Of a stretch of DNA of 38,658 nucleotides, positions 26,086 through 34,710 are shown in pieces. Position numbers and translations under genes: made by a program. Under the pieces are notes generated by a model. The model was not told where the DNA came from and searched no databases. It was given only the letters and a program-made list of their open reading frames with translations. The DNA comes from Planctomycetaceae bacterium (GTDB taxonomy: Bacteria; Planctomycetota; Planctomycetia; Pirellulales; Pirellulaceae), in NCBI GenBank assembly GCA_016795075.1, contig JAEUIP010000007.1, forward strand, positions 1-38,658. Direction: 5' to 3'. How positions within the stretch are numbered: position 1 is the first letter of the stretch; each line of letters starts with the position of its first letter.

Positions 26086-28020
26086 TTACTTCGCCAGGAC
26101 CGGTTGGGTGGCGCTGTTTAGTTCGCGTACCAACGCCCGCAAGTTGTACTCGACGTAAGGCTGGTCCGCTGCCGGACCGTTGTGGCTCGCATTCGCCACT
26201 TGGAACAGACCGTCCTCGGGCACGAACAGCACGTTGTGCAAGTTGGAACTCATGGCCACCGGGCGACTCATGAGCCATTGCGCTTTTTGTTTGTCGATCT
26301 TGCCATAAGACTCCTGCACCCGTGCCCGAAGTTTGGTCAAACGATCTCCGGCCGACAAAAGCACCGTATCTTTGATGCCATCGCCCAACAGCGGATGCCC
26401 TTGCCCCGGGTAAACAAACTCGATCTTCTCGGGCGTCGCGGCAACACCCACGGCCGAGCGGTCTTTGCCGTCAGCAAACACATAATAATACTCGCAGGTC
26501 CGCGGGTTGTTGGACCACAGATCAATGACCTCTTGCAGCGTGTGGCATTCCTCCAGCCCACGACGCATCAACGTGGCCATCGGCACGCCATCCCATTGGC
26601 CTTCGCCGCGACCGCCCATCTCGCCCAACGAGACTTGTTCGTGGTTCATGCCGCTGACACTGCCGATGAATCCGGCGTAACCCACGGTGGCAAACGGGAT
26701 CTTGCCATCGACGGCGATCACAAAGGTCGTGGCGGCGTCTTGGAGTCCGATCATGGTCATGTAGTCCAGAACTCGGCCGTGATAGAGTTTCCCGTCCACC
26801 GTCGCATCGCCGAACACGGCAAAACCCGAACAGTGAAACAACTCGGGAAACACATTCAAAACTTCCATTGTGTCGGTGGAGATCTCCAAGCTGTTGGCGA
26901 GCGCCCTGGTCTCGACCAAGTGATCCGCGGGAATGTGGCCCCGCAGACGCTCGTAGGCGACGGCCAAATCACGGCGGAACCAGCGTCCGGTTTGAATGGT
27001 CTGGACCGTCCCAAAGGCATGCAGCACCGAATCGATACAAGCCATCGATTGTGACTTGAGCAACTGCCCATGCGCGTGACCAATCTGTTCGGGTGTGCCC
27101 GACAACAGCACCAACCGTTGACCATCGACCCAACGCAATTCGCCGTGTTCTACCTTGGCGGTTGTCTGCCGGGGATTGATCAACGCGGGCGATGGCAACA
27201 GCACCTCCAACGTGCGGCGGAGCCCGCGACTTAAAGTCCGCTCCAGCTCATCACGGTCCAGGGTTTCGTGTGTCCAACCGGCCCACAACTGTTCACGCAG
27301 TTGGGTTTCGTCGCGCGGTGCCGCAAATTCAGCCGCCGGTGCAGTAACTTGTAAGGCAGCGTGCCATTCGCGATGTTGAATTTCGAAATGCGGAGTTGCA
27401 TCGTTAGCTACTTTCTGGCGAATCCGCAGCTCTGTGCCTTCGCCACCCACCCACGACAGCGGCTCGTCTCCTGGGGCCAATTCCAATAAAGTTTTGACGG
27501 CCCCCGCCAGCGCTTTGGGATCGCCGCAAAAGACCATGGGCGCGAACGTGGCCACCACCGATCCGCGACTGATCAAGCGGTCGGTGATCCCCGGTAACTC
27601 CAAATGATCGGGACCCGCCAAGTCACCCTTCGCCAAATACACCACGCGGTGCTTTGGCAAGGCAAACGCGGTGAGCTGGGGTCGGCGAAAAATGCCGACC
27701 GCGTATTCCGGATGCGTTAGCTCCAAATCGAAAGCTTGGTCATCCCACTTGGCCAAACGGATATCCAAAGTTTGCACGCGACCATCGACCGGTCCGGAAA
27801 CGGTTCCGGTCAACTCGAAGGTTCCAGCGGCTCCCGAAATCACTTCGAGCAACGGCGCGAACGACTCCGAGAAATCCTCACGCGGAACTTGGTCGTCCAC
27901 GTCCCAGGCCTGAGTCGTCGTGGGCAGCATGTACCAACAACATACGAGACCGATCCAAGCCATTATCCGGCCAATGGTTTTTTGCTGCGGAACGGGTTGT
28001 TGCTGAAGTGAAACTCTCAT
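26086..28020 (-). CDS. Exported C45 peptidase/acyl-CoA:6-APA acyltransferase-like Ntn hydrolase
   Basis: The 644-residue protein has two parts. Residues ~40-290 follow a signal peptide (IMAWIGLVCCWYMLPTTTQA) and are strand-rich (YAVGIFRRPQLTAFALPKHR). They look somewhat like LolA/DUF2092-type lipid-binding sheets, but this is a guess. The C-terminal part is a C45/AAT Ntn hydrolase: LSGTPEQIGHAHGQLL, nucleophile Cys397 in LFHCSGFAVFG, then GKLYHGRVLDY and YAGFIGSVSGMNHEQVSLGE. Family members autocleave before the cysteine and hydrolyse or transfer amides. ATG 28020 is chosen, with AAGGA about 10 nt upstream; GTG 28026 is too close to it. It sits 56 bp after surE and 17 bp before fhcC. Substrate unknown. 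Confidence 0.87.
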   Translation of the reverse strand: MRVSLQQQPVPQQKTIGRIMAWIGLVCCWYMLPTTTQAWDVDDQVPREDFSESFAPLLEVISGAAGTFELTGTVSGPVDGRVQTLDIRLAKWDDQAFDLELTHPEYAVGIFRRPQLTAFALPKHRVVYLAKGDLAGPDHLELPGITDRLISRGSVVATFAPMVFCGDPKALAGAVKTLLELAPGDEPLSWVGGEGTELRIRQKVANDATPHFEIQHREWHAALQVTAPAAEFAAPRDETQLREQLWAGWTHETLDRDELERTLSRGLRRTLEVLLPSPALINPRQTTAKVEHGELRWVDGQRLVLLSGTPEQIGHAHGQLLKSQSMACIDSVLHAFGTVQTIQTGRWFRRDLAVAYERLRGHIPADHLVETRALANSLEISTDTMEVLNVFPELFHCSGFAVFGDATVDGKLYHGRVLDYMTMIGLQDAATTFVIAVDGKIPFATVGYAGFIGSVSGMNHEQVSLGEMGGRGEGQWDGVPMATLMRRGLEECHTLQEVIDLWSNNPRTCEYYYVFADGKDRSAVGVAATPEKIEFVYPGQGHPLLGDGIKDTVLLSAGDRLTKLRARVQESYGKIDKQKAQWLMSRPVAMSSNLHNVLFVPEDGLFQVANASHNGPAADQPYVEYNLRALVRELNSATQPVLAK

Positions 28021-28076
28021 GGGCACGGTTCCTTGTCACAAACAGTTTGGCAGTTCCGTCGTCGTGTGAGCACGTC

Positions 28077-28889
28077 CTACGATTGCAAGTGAATCCCCTG
28101 CAGTCGTTCCTGCAAGCGATGCAGTTGGGCGTCGCTGGTCATGTTGATCTCCAGCGGCGTCACGGTGATGTGTCCTTGTCGCAAAGCGAACACATCGGTG
28201 GGTGGATTGGGCTGTTCGGGCAACAGGTCGTGGGTCGCCCAGTAGTACCGACGGTTCTTGGGGCAATGCCCCGAATTGAACTCGATACCGTTGCGCCGAC
28301 TCTCCATCGGAACCACACTGACCGGACACGGTTGATGTAAAGCCAGCGTAGGCGCATTGATATTGTAGATCAAATGTGATTTGTGTTGTTCAGCTGCCAG
28401 CGGCTTTTCCTCGCCGGCGCTCCAGTGGCCCTCGATGATCGGCTGCATGACGGGCCAGAGGACGGCCATGGCCCGCTCGTACGGGGCATCGTCTTGGTAC
28501 TCGAGCGACAACGCGAAACTAAGGATCCCGGATACGGCCGCCTCAAACGCTCCACCCACGGTGCCCGAATAGTGAATGTTGATTCCCGCGTTCAGGCCAC
28601 CGTTGATCCCACTGATCACGACATCGGGCCGCCATGGGCAAAGTTCGTACAGGGCCAGTTTCACGCAGTCCACCGGCGTGCCATCGACCGCATAGCCGCG
28701 AAATCTCAAGCCGTCATAGGCCTTGGTCGCAAACAACGGTGTGAGGAACGTGATCGAGCGACTCACACCGCTCTGCTCCCCCGAGGGGGCCGAAACAAAC
28801 ACCTCATGGCCCAAATCCAGCAAAAAATACTCGACAGCCCGCAGGCCAGCGGCATTCACCCCATCATCGTTGGTCAACAAAAACTTCAT
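28077..28889 (-). CDS. surE: 5'/3'-nucleotidase SurE
   Basis: The 270-residue product has the SurE hallmarks: MKFLLTNDDGV at the N-terminus with the metal-binding Asp pair, SGEQSGVSRSIT, and VVISGINGGLNAG, then GTVGGAFEAA. SurE removes phosphate from nucleoside monophosphates and is often linked to stationary-phase survival. Metal and phosphate residues are present. The frame is open to 29000, but ATG 28889 matches the family start and has AGGA 8 nt upstream; the extension would run into a mobile-element remnant. It is the first gene of a likely three-gene unit with the C45 hydrolase and fhcC. Confidence 0.96.
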   Translation of the reverse strand: MKFLLTNDDGVNAAGLRAVEYFLLDLGHEVFVSAPSGEQSGVSRSITFLTPLFATKAYDGLRFRGYAVDGTPVDCVKLALYELCPWRPDVVISGINGGLNAGINIHYSGTVGGAFEAAVSGILSFALSLEYQDDAPYERAMAVLWPVMQPIIEGHWSAGEEKPLAAEQHKSHLIYNINAPTLALHQPCPVSVVPMESRRNGIEFNSGHCPKNRRYYWATHDLLPEQPNPPTDVFALRQGHITVTPLEINMTSDAQLHRLQERLQGIHLQS

Positions 28890-28956
28890 CCGTCGGTCCT
28901 GTAACGTTGCCCCAGAAACAACCGGTCCATTGTGCCCGACACGATGCCCACCGGCT

Positions 28957-28980
28957 AGTGCTTTGTCAAACCTTAATTTA
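28957..28980 (+). mobile_element. Solitary end of the palindromic MITE-like element
   Basis: AGTGCTTTGTCAAACCTTAA and the next four bases resemble the left end of the 35.7-kb copy (AGTGCTTTGTCACCATTTAA), and both are preceded by C. The inner 24-bp arms are missing, so this is a remnant or solo end. It lies 68 bp upstream of the surE start. A perfect ACGCTT-GCCA-AAGCGT hairpin follows at about 28990-29005. Confidence 0.55.
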
Positions 28981-29071
28981 CACGTCACGACGCTTGCCAA
29001 AGCGTGATATCACTGGAAGTATCCGCATTAGGGTAAACACAGCATCCCGACTTCAGAACGTTGACGAATCA

Positions 29072-31288
29072 CTAGTCGTCTTTGCGTTTTTCTCGTCCGT
29101 AAAGTTGTTCTTTCCGGAGCAATGGCAACAAAGGTGAGAAGTCATCCGTCCAGCGGATGTTGGTGTCCTGTTTCGGAAAGTTCCACTCGGCCGACTGAAC
29201 CACCGGGTTGGCCCGAAACCATTCGTTTTCGGTCAACACGACCCACGACGAATGGTCCTGATACAACTGAGCGGGATCGTCTCGGTCAGGCGCATAAGAA
29301 ATATACATCGCGTGGATGCCCAAGTCCTTGGCTTGCCGTTCCAAGAGCGGCGCCAGTTCGATAAACCGATTCGAAACGTGAATTGCTAAAAAACCGTCGG
29401 GCTTGATGCGACTCAAATACACTTGCAACGCTTCGATCGTCAACAAATGTTTGGGAATCGAGTCGCTCGAAAACGCGTCGGCAATCAAGACGTCGTAGCG
29501 GGGCTCGTCGTTTTCCGTCTCGCGTTCCAATTGAACCCGCGCATCTCCCAACGAGACATCGTTCTTGGCCTTGGCCTGATTCAAGTAAGTGAAATGATTC
29601 TTGGCCACGGCCACCACCTTGGGATCGATCTCGAAAAATCGCACCGTGTCCATCTCTCGGCCCCAAGTCACCACGGTACCCGTGCCCAGTCCAATCGCAG
29701 CGATGCGCAGTGGTGCGGCAGGCGGCGCGTCAGCACCTTCCAAAGCCTCGGGCGCTCCACCTAATTCGCCTTGCAGAAATCGCATGACAAGTCCCAATCC
29801 ACTGCCCGGACTGTAATAACTGGTCGGCCGATGTTGCCAGGCGGGATCCGTGACTTGATAGCCATGCATCGTCTTGCCGTGGCTCAGCGAACGCTTGCCA
29901 GGTCGGTCTTCAACTTTCAATACACCATACTCGTTGCGGTATTGACCAACCACGGTTTCGCCTGTGCTGTCGCGGTACATCTTGATGGCCGCTGTGGCAA
30001 CCCCGCCCGCTGCCACAATGCCCGTGATCAAGGTCAACCACGAACCAACCAGTTTGACAACGTTGCGTGACTTGCTGAAATATTCGCGGTAGACCCCCAC
30101 CAACACCAGCGGCAGCGTGAACACGACGATCAAGATCAAGCTCAAGTGAAACTCGTAGTAATCGTTGAAGACAAAAGGCGCGATCAATGCCACCAACAAA
30201 CCCCCGGCCGCTCCCCCGACGGAGATACACAAGTAAAAGGCCGTCAAACGCGACGGGTCGGGCTTCAACCGAGCCAACTCGCCATGGCAAATCATCGCCG
30301 CCGAAAACAACACGCTGCTGTAGGCAATGATCTGGGAACGAAAGATCTCGTGCAGACCTTTGTCCAACACGTAACAGGCAAACAATGCCGAACCACACAA
30401 GGCCACAAAAAACACGGGCCGCACGTACAAGCGTTCGTACTCAAAACAAACGATGAAGCTAATCAAATACAACGCCAGTGGCAAAATCCACAAGAACGGA
30501 TGGGCACCGACTTCTTGCGTCAAGAAACTCGTCGTGGCCAACAATTGCACGGAAGCCAACATCGGCAACAACAACCACAACACCACCACCCACGGCCCCA
30601 ATGATGCACCGGCCGGATTCGTGGTGTCATGTGTCTCTTTGGCGATCACATTTTCCGCGGTGACCGCCGACGAGGAACCTGCCGCTACCGCCAATCGTTG
30701 AAAACGATAGCCACACAACCCAACCAACAAAGCATAGGCGACCAAACCACCCGACCAATACCACGACTGCTGATCAAGCGTCAAATAACTTTCGATCAAA
30801 AATGGGAAGCCCACCAGCGCCAACAACGAGCCGAGATTCGATAGCGCAAACAACCGATACGGCGAATAATTGGGGTGGGACAAACTCTGCCAACGCTGAA
30901 TCAACGGCCCGGTCGTCGACAACACGATGTAAGGAATGCCAATCGTCCCCGCCAGCAATCCCAGAACTCGCCAGTTGGGATACAAACCATCTTCCGGTTT
31001 CCAATCCAATCCCGGACGAATGGGCAAGAACAAAATCGCTGCCGACAAGACGATCAAATGCAACAACCATTGATTGAACGGTGACAATCGCTGCGTCAGT
31101 TGATGCGAATAGGCATAGCCCAACACCAGACCCGACTGGAAGAACAACATGCAGCTGGTCCACACCAACGAGGAGCCACCGAACCAAGGCAGGATAAACT
31201 GCGCCATCATGGGCTGGACCAAGAACAACAAAAACGCACCCAGAAAGATACTCAAGCAGTAGAGAAACAAGAGCGACGACTCCTTCAT
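29072..31288 (-). CDS. Membrane protein with C-terminal spermidine-synthase-like domain
   Basis: The 738-residue product is a fusion. The N-terminal ~430 residues hold about a dozen hydrophobic helices, starting SSLLFLYCLSIFLGAFLLFL. The C-terminal ~250 residues are an aminopropyltransferase/methyltransferase-like Rossmann domain: RIAAIGLGTGTVVTWG (nucleotide loop), FFEIDPKVVAVAKNHF, GDARVQLE and YDVLIADAFSSDSIPKH. Such fused MFS/spermidine-synthase-like proteins are widespread in bacteria, but their reaction is unsettled; they need not make spermidine. The start ATG sits inside a 16-bp tandem repeat with no Shine-Dalgarno, 52 bp after the HTTM gene on the same strand, so translation may depend on that gene. 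Confident in architecture, not in substrate. Confidence 0.88.
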   Translation of the reverse strand: MKESSLLFLYCLSIFLGAFLLFLVQPMMAQFILPWFGGSSLVWTSCMLFFQSGLVLGYAYSHQLTQRLSPFNQWLLHLIVLSAAILFLPIRPGLDWKPEDGLYPNWRVLGLLAGTIGIPYIVLSTTGPLIQRWQSLSHPNYSPYRLFALSNLGSLLALVGFPFLIESYLTLDQQSWYWSGGLVAYALLVGLCGYRFQRLAVAAGSSSAVTAENVIAKETHDTTNPAGASLGPWVVVLWLLLPMLASVQLLATTSFLTQEVGAHPFLWILPLALYLISFIVCFEYERLYVRPVFFVALCGSALFACYVLDKGLHEIFRSQIIAYSSVLFSAAMICHGELARLKPDPSRLTAFYLCISVGGAAGGLLVALIAPFVFNDYYEFHLSLILIVVFTLPLVLVGVYREYFSKSRNVVKLVGSWLTLITGIVAAGGVATAAIKMYRDSTGETVVGQYRNEYGVLKVEDRPGKRSLSHGKTMHGYQVTDPAWQHRPTSYYSPGSGLGLVMRFLQGELGGAPEALEGADAPPAAPLRIAAIGLGTGTVVTWGREMDTVRFFEIDPKVVAVAKNHFTYLNQAKAKNDVSLGDARVQLERETENDEPRYDVLIADAFSSDSIPKHLLTIEALQVYLSRIKPDGFLAIHVSNRFIELAPLLERQAKDLGIHAMYISYAPDRDDPAQLYQDHSSWVVLTENEWFRANPVVQSAEWNFPKQDTNIRWTDDFSPLLPLLRKEQLYGREKRKDD

Positions 31289-31334
31289 TCAGCGAAGCAA
31301 CTATTCAGCGAAGCAACAATTTTGCGAAGCAAAC
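31287..31334 (-). repeat. Three 16-bp tandem repeats covering a start codon
   Basis: On the plus strand, ATTCAGCGAAGCAACT (31287), ATTCAGCGAAGCAACA (31303) and ATTTTGCGAAGCAAAC (31319). They fill almost all of the 52-bp gap between the HTTM gene and the membrane spermidine-synthase-like gene; the start codon complement CAT (31286-31288) overlaps the first unit. No ribosome binding site is seen within them. Confidence 0.8.
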
Positions 31335-31340
31335 CAACCC

Positions 31341-33011
31341 TTAGATGCCTGGTAACAGATCGGGATTTCGTTCAAGTAGTTTTTCCAGGTCTTGGATGGT
31401 ATCGAGCGGCTTTCGCCAATCGTACCACGTTTCGATCACCGGCGGCTGGCCTTGATATTGGGGTCCGGTTTGCTGGGCAAAACAGATCACTTTCAGAGCC
31501 ACAACTTGTTTGCCAGCCCGATGACTGGCGTTCCACTGCCTCAGTTTGTATTCGGCGACCCGTTGTTGCAAGCCCTTGATTCCATAGCCCAACATGTTGT
31601 CGTGCAGTTTTCGCCAATGGTGTCCCGAGATCGCCCGCAAACTCGAGGCGGGCCGATCGTAGCTGACCGGTTCCAAACGCAGCAGATCCATCCGAACACC
31701 GTCTTCCAAGGTCGCATCGTAGACAAACCAGGGACTGTGCCATGGCGGCACCCCAAACATCTGGAAATGTTGTCCAAGACCCGTAACGGCTCCCACCCAA
31801 CGCAGTCCGGTGGGCATGGCCAACGAAAACAACAAGCGGGGCGATTTGTACTGTACAAATTGTTCCTTGGTTAGGTTCAGTCGTTGCCGCAAGTCGCCGT
31901 CATAGCCAACCGGAATATTGGCCGTGTTCCAAAGCACCACGTACACGACCATCAGGCCCGCAAAGCACTGGCCCAGCCATCGCAGGCCTCCCATCCAATC
32001 ACGACCAACCACTTCGGTCGTCATGGTTGGCGTTCCGCGATCGGCTTCACCCAAACGCAACCAACTCGCGTACGAACCTTGACGGCCAAGCCAATTGAAG
32101 AACGCGGCGGGAAACAAGGGGAGCCATCCGACCAGCGAAATATACGGGAACAATCCAATCTCCATCGTGGCGGCAATCGACAGATGCAACGCGTAATAAA
32201 CCATGATGTTGATCGTGCGCCACCACGGATTCTGCCAAGGCACAAACAGAAACACAATCAAAACGACTTCGGCAAACAGGGTCGCCCAAGTCACGAGTTT
32301 CAACAACAACGGGTACTGCAAGAAAACACTGGACCACGGTCGCGCGTAAATGTCCAAGCGAAAGACGTACTCCATCGCGTCGCCTTCCCACCAGTGCACA
32401 TTCCACTTGGCCACTCCAGCGAAGAAGTACATACAAAACAACTGCGTGATCAAACCCGCGGTTCCGGCCGTCAGCACCGGTTCGGGGACCTCCGCTTCGT
32501 CCAGCAGGGTTCCTGACCGCGACGTTGACCTCGCCGCGTCGACGGACCACCACGCACCCAGCGGTGCAAACATCGAAAAGAACAACACACCGCGCAGCAG
32601 GGTATCGCCGCTACTCAAGATCACTGGACAACGCATGTGTAGTGAGACGATCAGAATCCAACAGATCAACGTCATCCACCACGTTTGCCAACCGATCAGC
32701 AAACCCACCGCGGCGAGTCCCAAGACGACCATCAAGCCTTGTTGCCACGCCAACTCGCCCGATAAGAAATGGAGCGACCAAACATACTCCGCAACTTGTC
32801 CGTAGTCCAACTCCAAGAGGCTGGCCGCCATCGCCCGATCCACCGGTCCGGCGTCGGTCAAAAACGCTTCCAAATACGGCCAGCGCAGGCCGATATCCAG
32901 CAAAATCATCAGCCCCAGTCCCATCCGAAACAACGCCAGCGCGCGAGGGTCGCAACCGAAGACCTGCAACAGGACCCGTCGCCCCCAGCTTGATGGTTGG
33001 TGTTCGTACAT
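31341..33011 (-). CDS. HTTM domain membrane protein
   Basis: The 556-residue protein has the HTTM domain, a membrane domain shared with vitamin K-dependent gamma-carboxylase. Evidence is the start DPRALALFRMGLGLMILLDI, the loop with HMRCPVILSSGDTLLRG and FAPLGAWWSVD, and CMYFFAGVAKWNVHWWEGDA, which is close to the carboxylase-type YFLAGLAK-W pattern. Eight or nine hydrophobic segments occur in residues 25-380. The last ~170 residues are soluble (RLEPVSYDRPASSLRAISGH). No gamma-carboxylation substrate is known in bacteria, so the reaction is unclear. ATG 33011 has GGAG 8 nt upstream. It probably forms an operon with the following membrane spermidine-synthase-like gene. Confidence 0.88.
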   Translation of the reverse strand: MYEHQPSSWGRRVLLQVFGCDPRALALFRMGLGLMILLDIGLRWPYLEAFLTDAGPVDRAMAASLLELDYGQVAEYVWSLHFLSGELAWQQGLMVVLGLAAVGLLIGWQTWWMTLICWILIVSLHMRCPVILSSGDTLLRGVLFFSMFAPLGAWWSVDAARSTSRSGTLLDEAEVPEPVLTAGTAGLITQLFCMYFFAGVAKWNVHWWEGDAMEYVFRLDIYARPWSSVFLQYPLLLKLVTWATLFAEVVLIVFLFVPWQNPWWRTINIMVYYALHLSIAATMEIGLFPYISLVGWLPLFPAAFFNWLGRQGSYASWLRLGEADRGTPTMTTEVVGRDWMGGLRWLGQCFAGLMVVYVVLWNTANIPVGYDGDLRQRLNLTKEQFVQYKSPRLLFSLAMPTGLRWVGAVTGLGQHFQMFGVPPWHSPWFVYDATLEDGVRMDLLRLEPVSYDRPASSLRAISGHHWRKLHDNMLGYGIKGLQQRVAEYKLRQWNASHRAGKQVVALKVICFAQQTGPQYQGQPPVIETWYDWRKPLDTIQDLEKLLERNPDLLPGI

Positions 33012-33211
33012 GGTTTGGACTCCGCGATACCCGGCCGTGAGACGATCGACAAAAACCTCAGGGCTTCCGAGCCATCATCGGCAGTTGTCAGGGTGAATCC
33101 TGTCGGGCAACGCCACGATGTCGTTTTGTCCAGGGAGCGCCGACCGGTTCGTCTCCTACGATTGTTGCTGCCGTTACGGGCGGCACAACTGGCGCAACGA
33201 GTTTTTCTTGC

Positions 33212-33240
33212 TTGACAATCACTCACTTGGGGTCTACTAT
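33212..33240 (+). promoter_or_regulatory. Strong sigma-70-type promoter for the DUF1559 operon
   Basis: TTGACA (33212-33217), a 17-bp spacer and TACTAT (33235-33240) form a near-consensus promoter pointing at the DUF1559 gene, with transcription starting near 33247 and a leader of about 100 nt. It is the clearest promoter in the window. It lies in the 335-bp gap (33012-33346) shared with the divergent HTTM gene, whose own promoter I cannot place. Confidence 0.72.
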
Positions 33241-33246
33241 GGACAA

Positions 33247-33266
33247 AGTGTAGCATTGGCTACACT
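33247..33266 (+). promoter_or_regulatory. Perfect 8-bp dyad at the predicted transcription start
   Basis: AGTGTAGC-ATTG-GCTACACT is a perfect inverted repeat that begins 7 bp after the -10 box. It may be an operator for a dimeric repressor, or a stem-loop at the very 5' end of the message that protects it. Position favours a regulatory role. Confidence 0.55.
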
Positions 33267-33346
33267 TGAGATTCGCGGCTCGGCGCGCGGGGTTTTCCGT
33301 CGTCGCCGACGTTGCTAGACGAAATCGATTGCTCGGAGAAGTTCTT

Positions 33347-34345
33347 ATGCCCAAAGTTCGTGACCCGCGTCGGTGCCCAACGGTTTCTCGAGGCGGATTT
33401 ACGTTGGTCGAATTATTGGTCGTCATTGCGATCATTGGGGTCTTGATGGGCTTGCTGTTGCCGGCCGTCCAACAAGCGCGTTCAGCGGCCTACCGCATGT
33501 CCAGTGCCAATCAACTGAAACAGATCGGGCTCGCGCTAACGAACTACGAAACCGCTCGGGGGAGATTCCCCGCTGGATACACGTCCGACCCCGTGCGCTT
33601 TACGCCCTTCGCTGACACGTTGGATGCGGGACCCGGCTGGGGTTGGGGCGCGATGATTCTGCCATATCTGGAACAAGGCGGTCTCTACGACAGGTTGAAC
33701 CTAACGCTGCCCTGTTGGGCACCCGAGAACGCCGACGCCGTTCGCACAAGAATATCGTCCTTCCTGAGCGCCGGTGCTGATAGCGACTTCGATGCGATTC
33801 AAATCACCGATTCGAGCGGTACGGTGGTGGGTGTCTTTGGACGTTCGCATTACGTCGCCAACGTCGGGCAGGATGAAGCGTGGGGTTACTCACCGCCGGT
33901 TGCCGATTGGAGGTCCTTACCGTCCAGTCGCTACATCGGTCCGTTTTATCGCAATTCACGCACCCGCGCCGCCGAAATTCTCGACGGGCTCAGCAATACC
34001 GTTTTCGTCGGCGAACACATGTCGATTTCGAACAAGACGTGGGTGGGTGTGATTCCCGGTACCGAATCCTGCCCAGTGGATGTCAATCGCTTTCCGCTGA
34101 CTACCTGTGATGCCGCCGCGACGTTTGTGTTGGCCCATTCCGGGCCCTCTGCATCCGAGCCGGGGATTATCCATCCGCCAGGTTACCCTACCGCGCACGT
34201 CTGCCAGTTCTTTTCGCCCTGGCACGGATGCAACATCTTGTTTGGCGATGGCAGCGTTCGGTTTGTCTCCAACGAAGTCAACCCGGATGTTTGGTCGGCC
34301 GCTTGCAGCATGGCTGGAAGCGAACCCATGAGCATCGAGTTCTAG
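33347..34345 (+). CDS. DUF1559 pseudopilin-like protein
   Basis: The 332-residue product starts with a type IV prepilin-like leader: [20 protein letters not shown], with the G-FTLVE cleavage site, then the helix [20 protein letters not shown]. The DUF1559 body ends with the family motif around [18 protein letters not shown]. Planctomycetes hold dozens of such paralogues, exported by a pseudopilus-like system; their roles are largely unknown. ATG 33347 has GGAG 8 nt upstream; the frame is open from 33266, which coincides with the dyad and is not the start. The small anchored protein follows 10 bp downstream. Confidence 0.95.
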   Translation: MPKVRDPRRCPTVSRGGFTLVELLVVIAIIGVLMGLLLPAVQQARSAAYRMSSANQLKQIGLALTNYETARGRFPAGYTSDPVRFTPFADTLDAGPGWGWGAMILPYLEQGGLYDRLNLTLPCWAPENADAVRTRISSFLSAGADSDFDAIQITDSSGTVVGVFGRSHYVANVGQDEAWGYSPPVADWRSLPSSRYIGPFYRNSRTRAAEILDGLSNTVFVGEHMSISNKTWVGVIPGTESCPVDVNRFPLTTCDAAATFVLAHSGPSASEPGIIHPPGYPTAHVCQFFSPWHGCNILFGDGSVRFVSNEVNPDVWSAACSMAGSEPMSIEF

Positions 34346-34355
34346 GAGCGCCGAC

Positions 34356-34670
34356 GTGAACCAAACGAATTTCTGGAAAATGGGCCTCCTCGTATTCTCG
34401 ATTGGGTTGTTGATTTGGATCTGGATGCCGCGGGCAACTTATCCCAAAGTCAGCTCGCCGGAAAGCGATCGTATCCTGCGGATGTTAGGCACCGCGTGCG
34501 GCAGTCGCAGCTCCGAACGAATAGAGAATGTCAAAGCGGAAATCGCGAAGCTGAATCTGCCGGAAGCGGAATCAAAAGCATTCGAGCAGATCATTGCACT
34601 GGCCGATGAAGGCCGTTGGCCCGAGGCCCAACGCGCTAGCCTGCTGATGGCCGCCGATCAAATCAACTGA
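34356..34670 (+). CDS. Small single-helix anchored protein downstream of DUF1559 gene
   Basis: Unrecognised 104-residue protein with one N-terminal hydrophobic helix (MGLLVFSIGLLIWIWM, residues 9-24) and a helical, charged C-terminal part. It starts at GTG 34356 with GGAG 8 nt upstream, 10 bp after the DUF1559 gene, so it is in the same operon. Small proteins with one helix often follow DUF1559 genes, perhaps as membrane partners. Not a lipoprotein (no lipobox). Confidence 0.72.
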   Translation: MNQTNFWKMGLLVFSIGLLIWIWMPRATYPKVSSPESDRILRMLGTACGSRSSERIENVKAEIAKLNLPEAESKAFEQIIALADEGRWPEAQRASLLMAADQIN

Positions 34671-34710
34671 GGCGACGCCGTCCACAACCAACCACGCTAG
34701 CGCCGACCCA

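Noticed and set aside
28964..28969. TTGACA (minus strand) inside the solo element end as the surE -35 box
   Set aside because: No acceptable -10 box lies 16-18 bp downstream; the candidates read CATCGT or similar.
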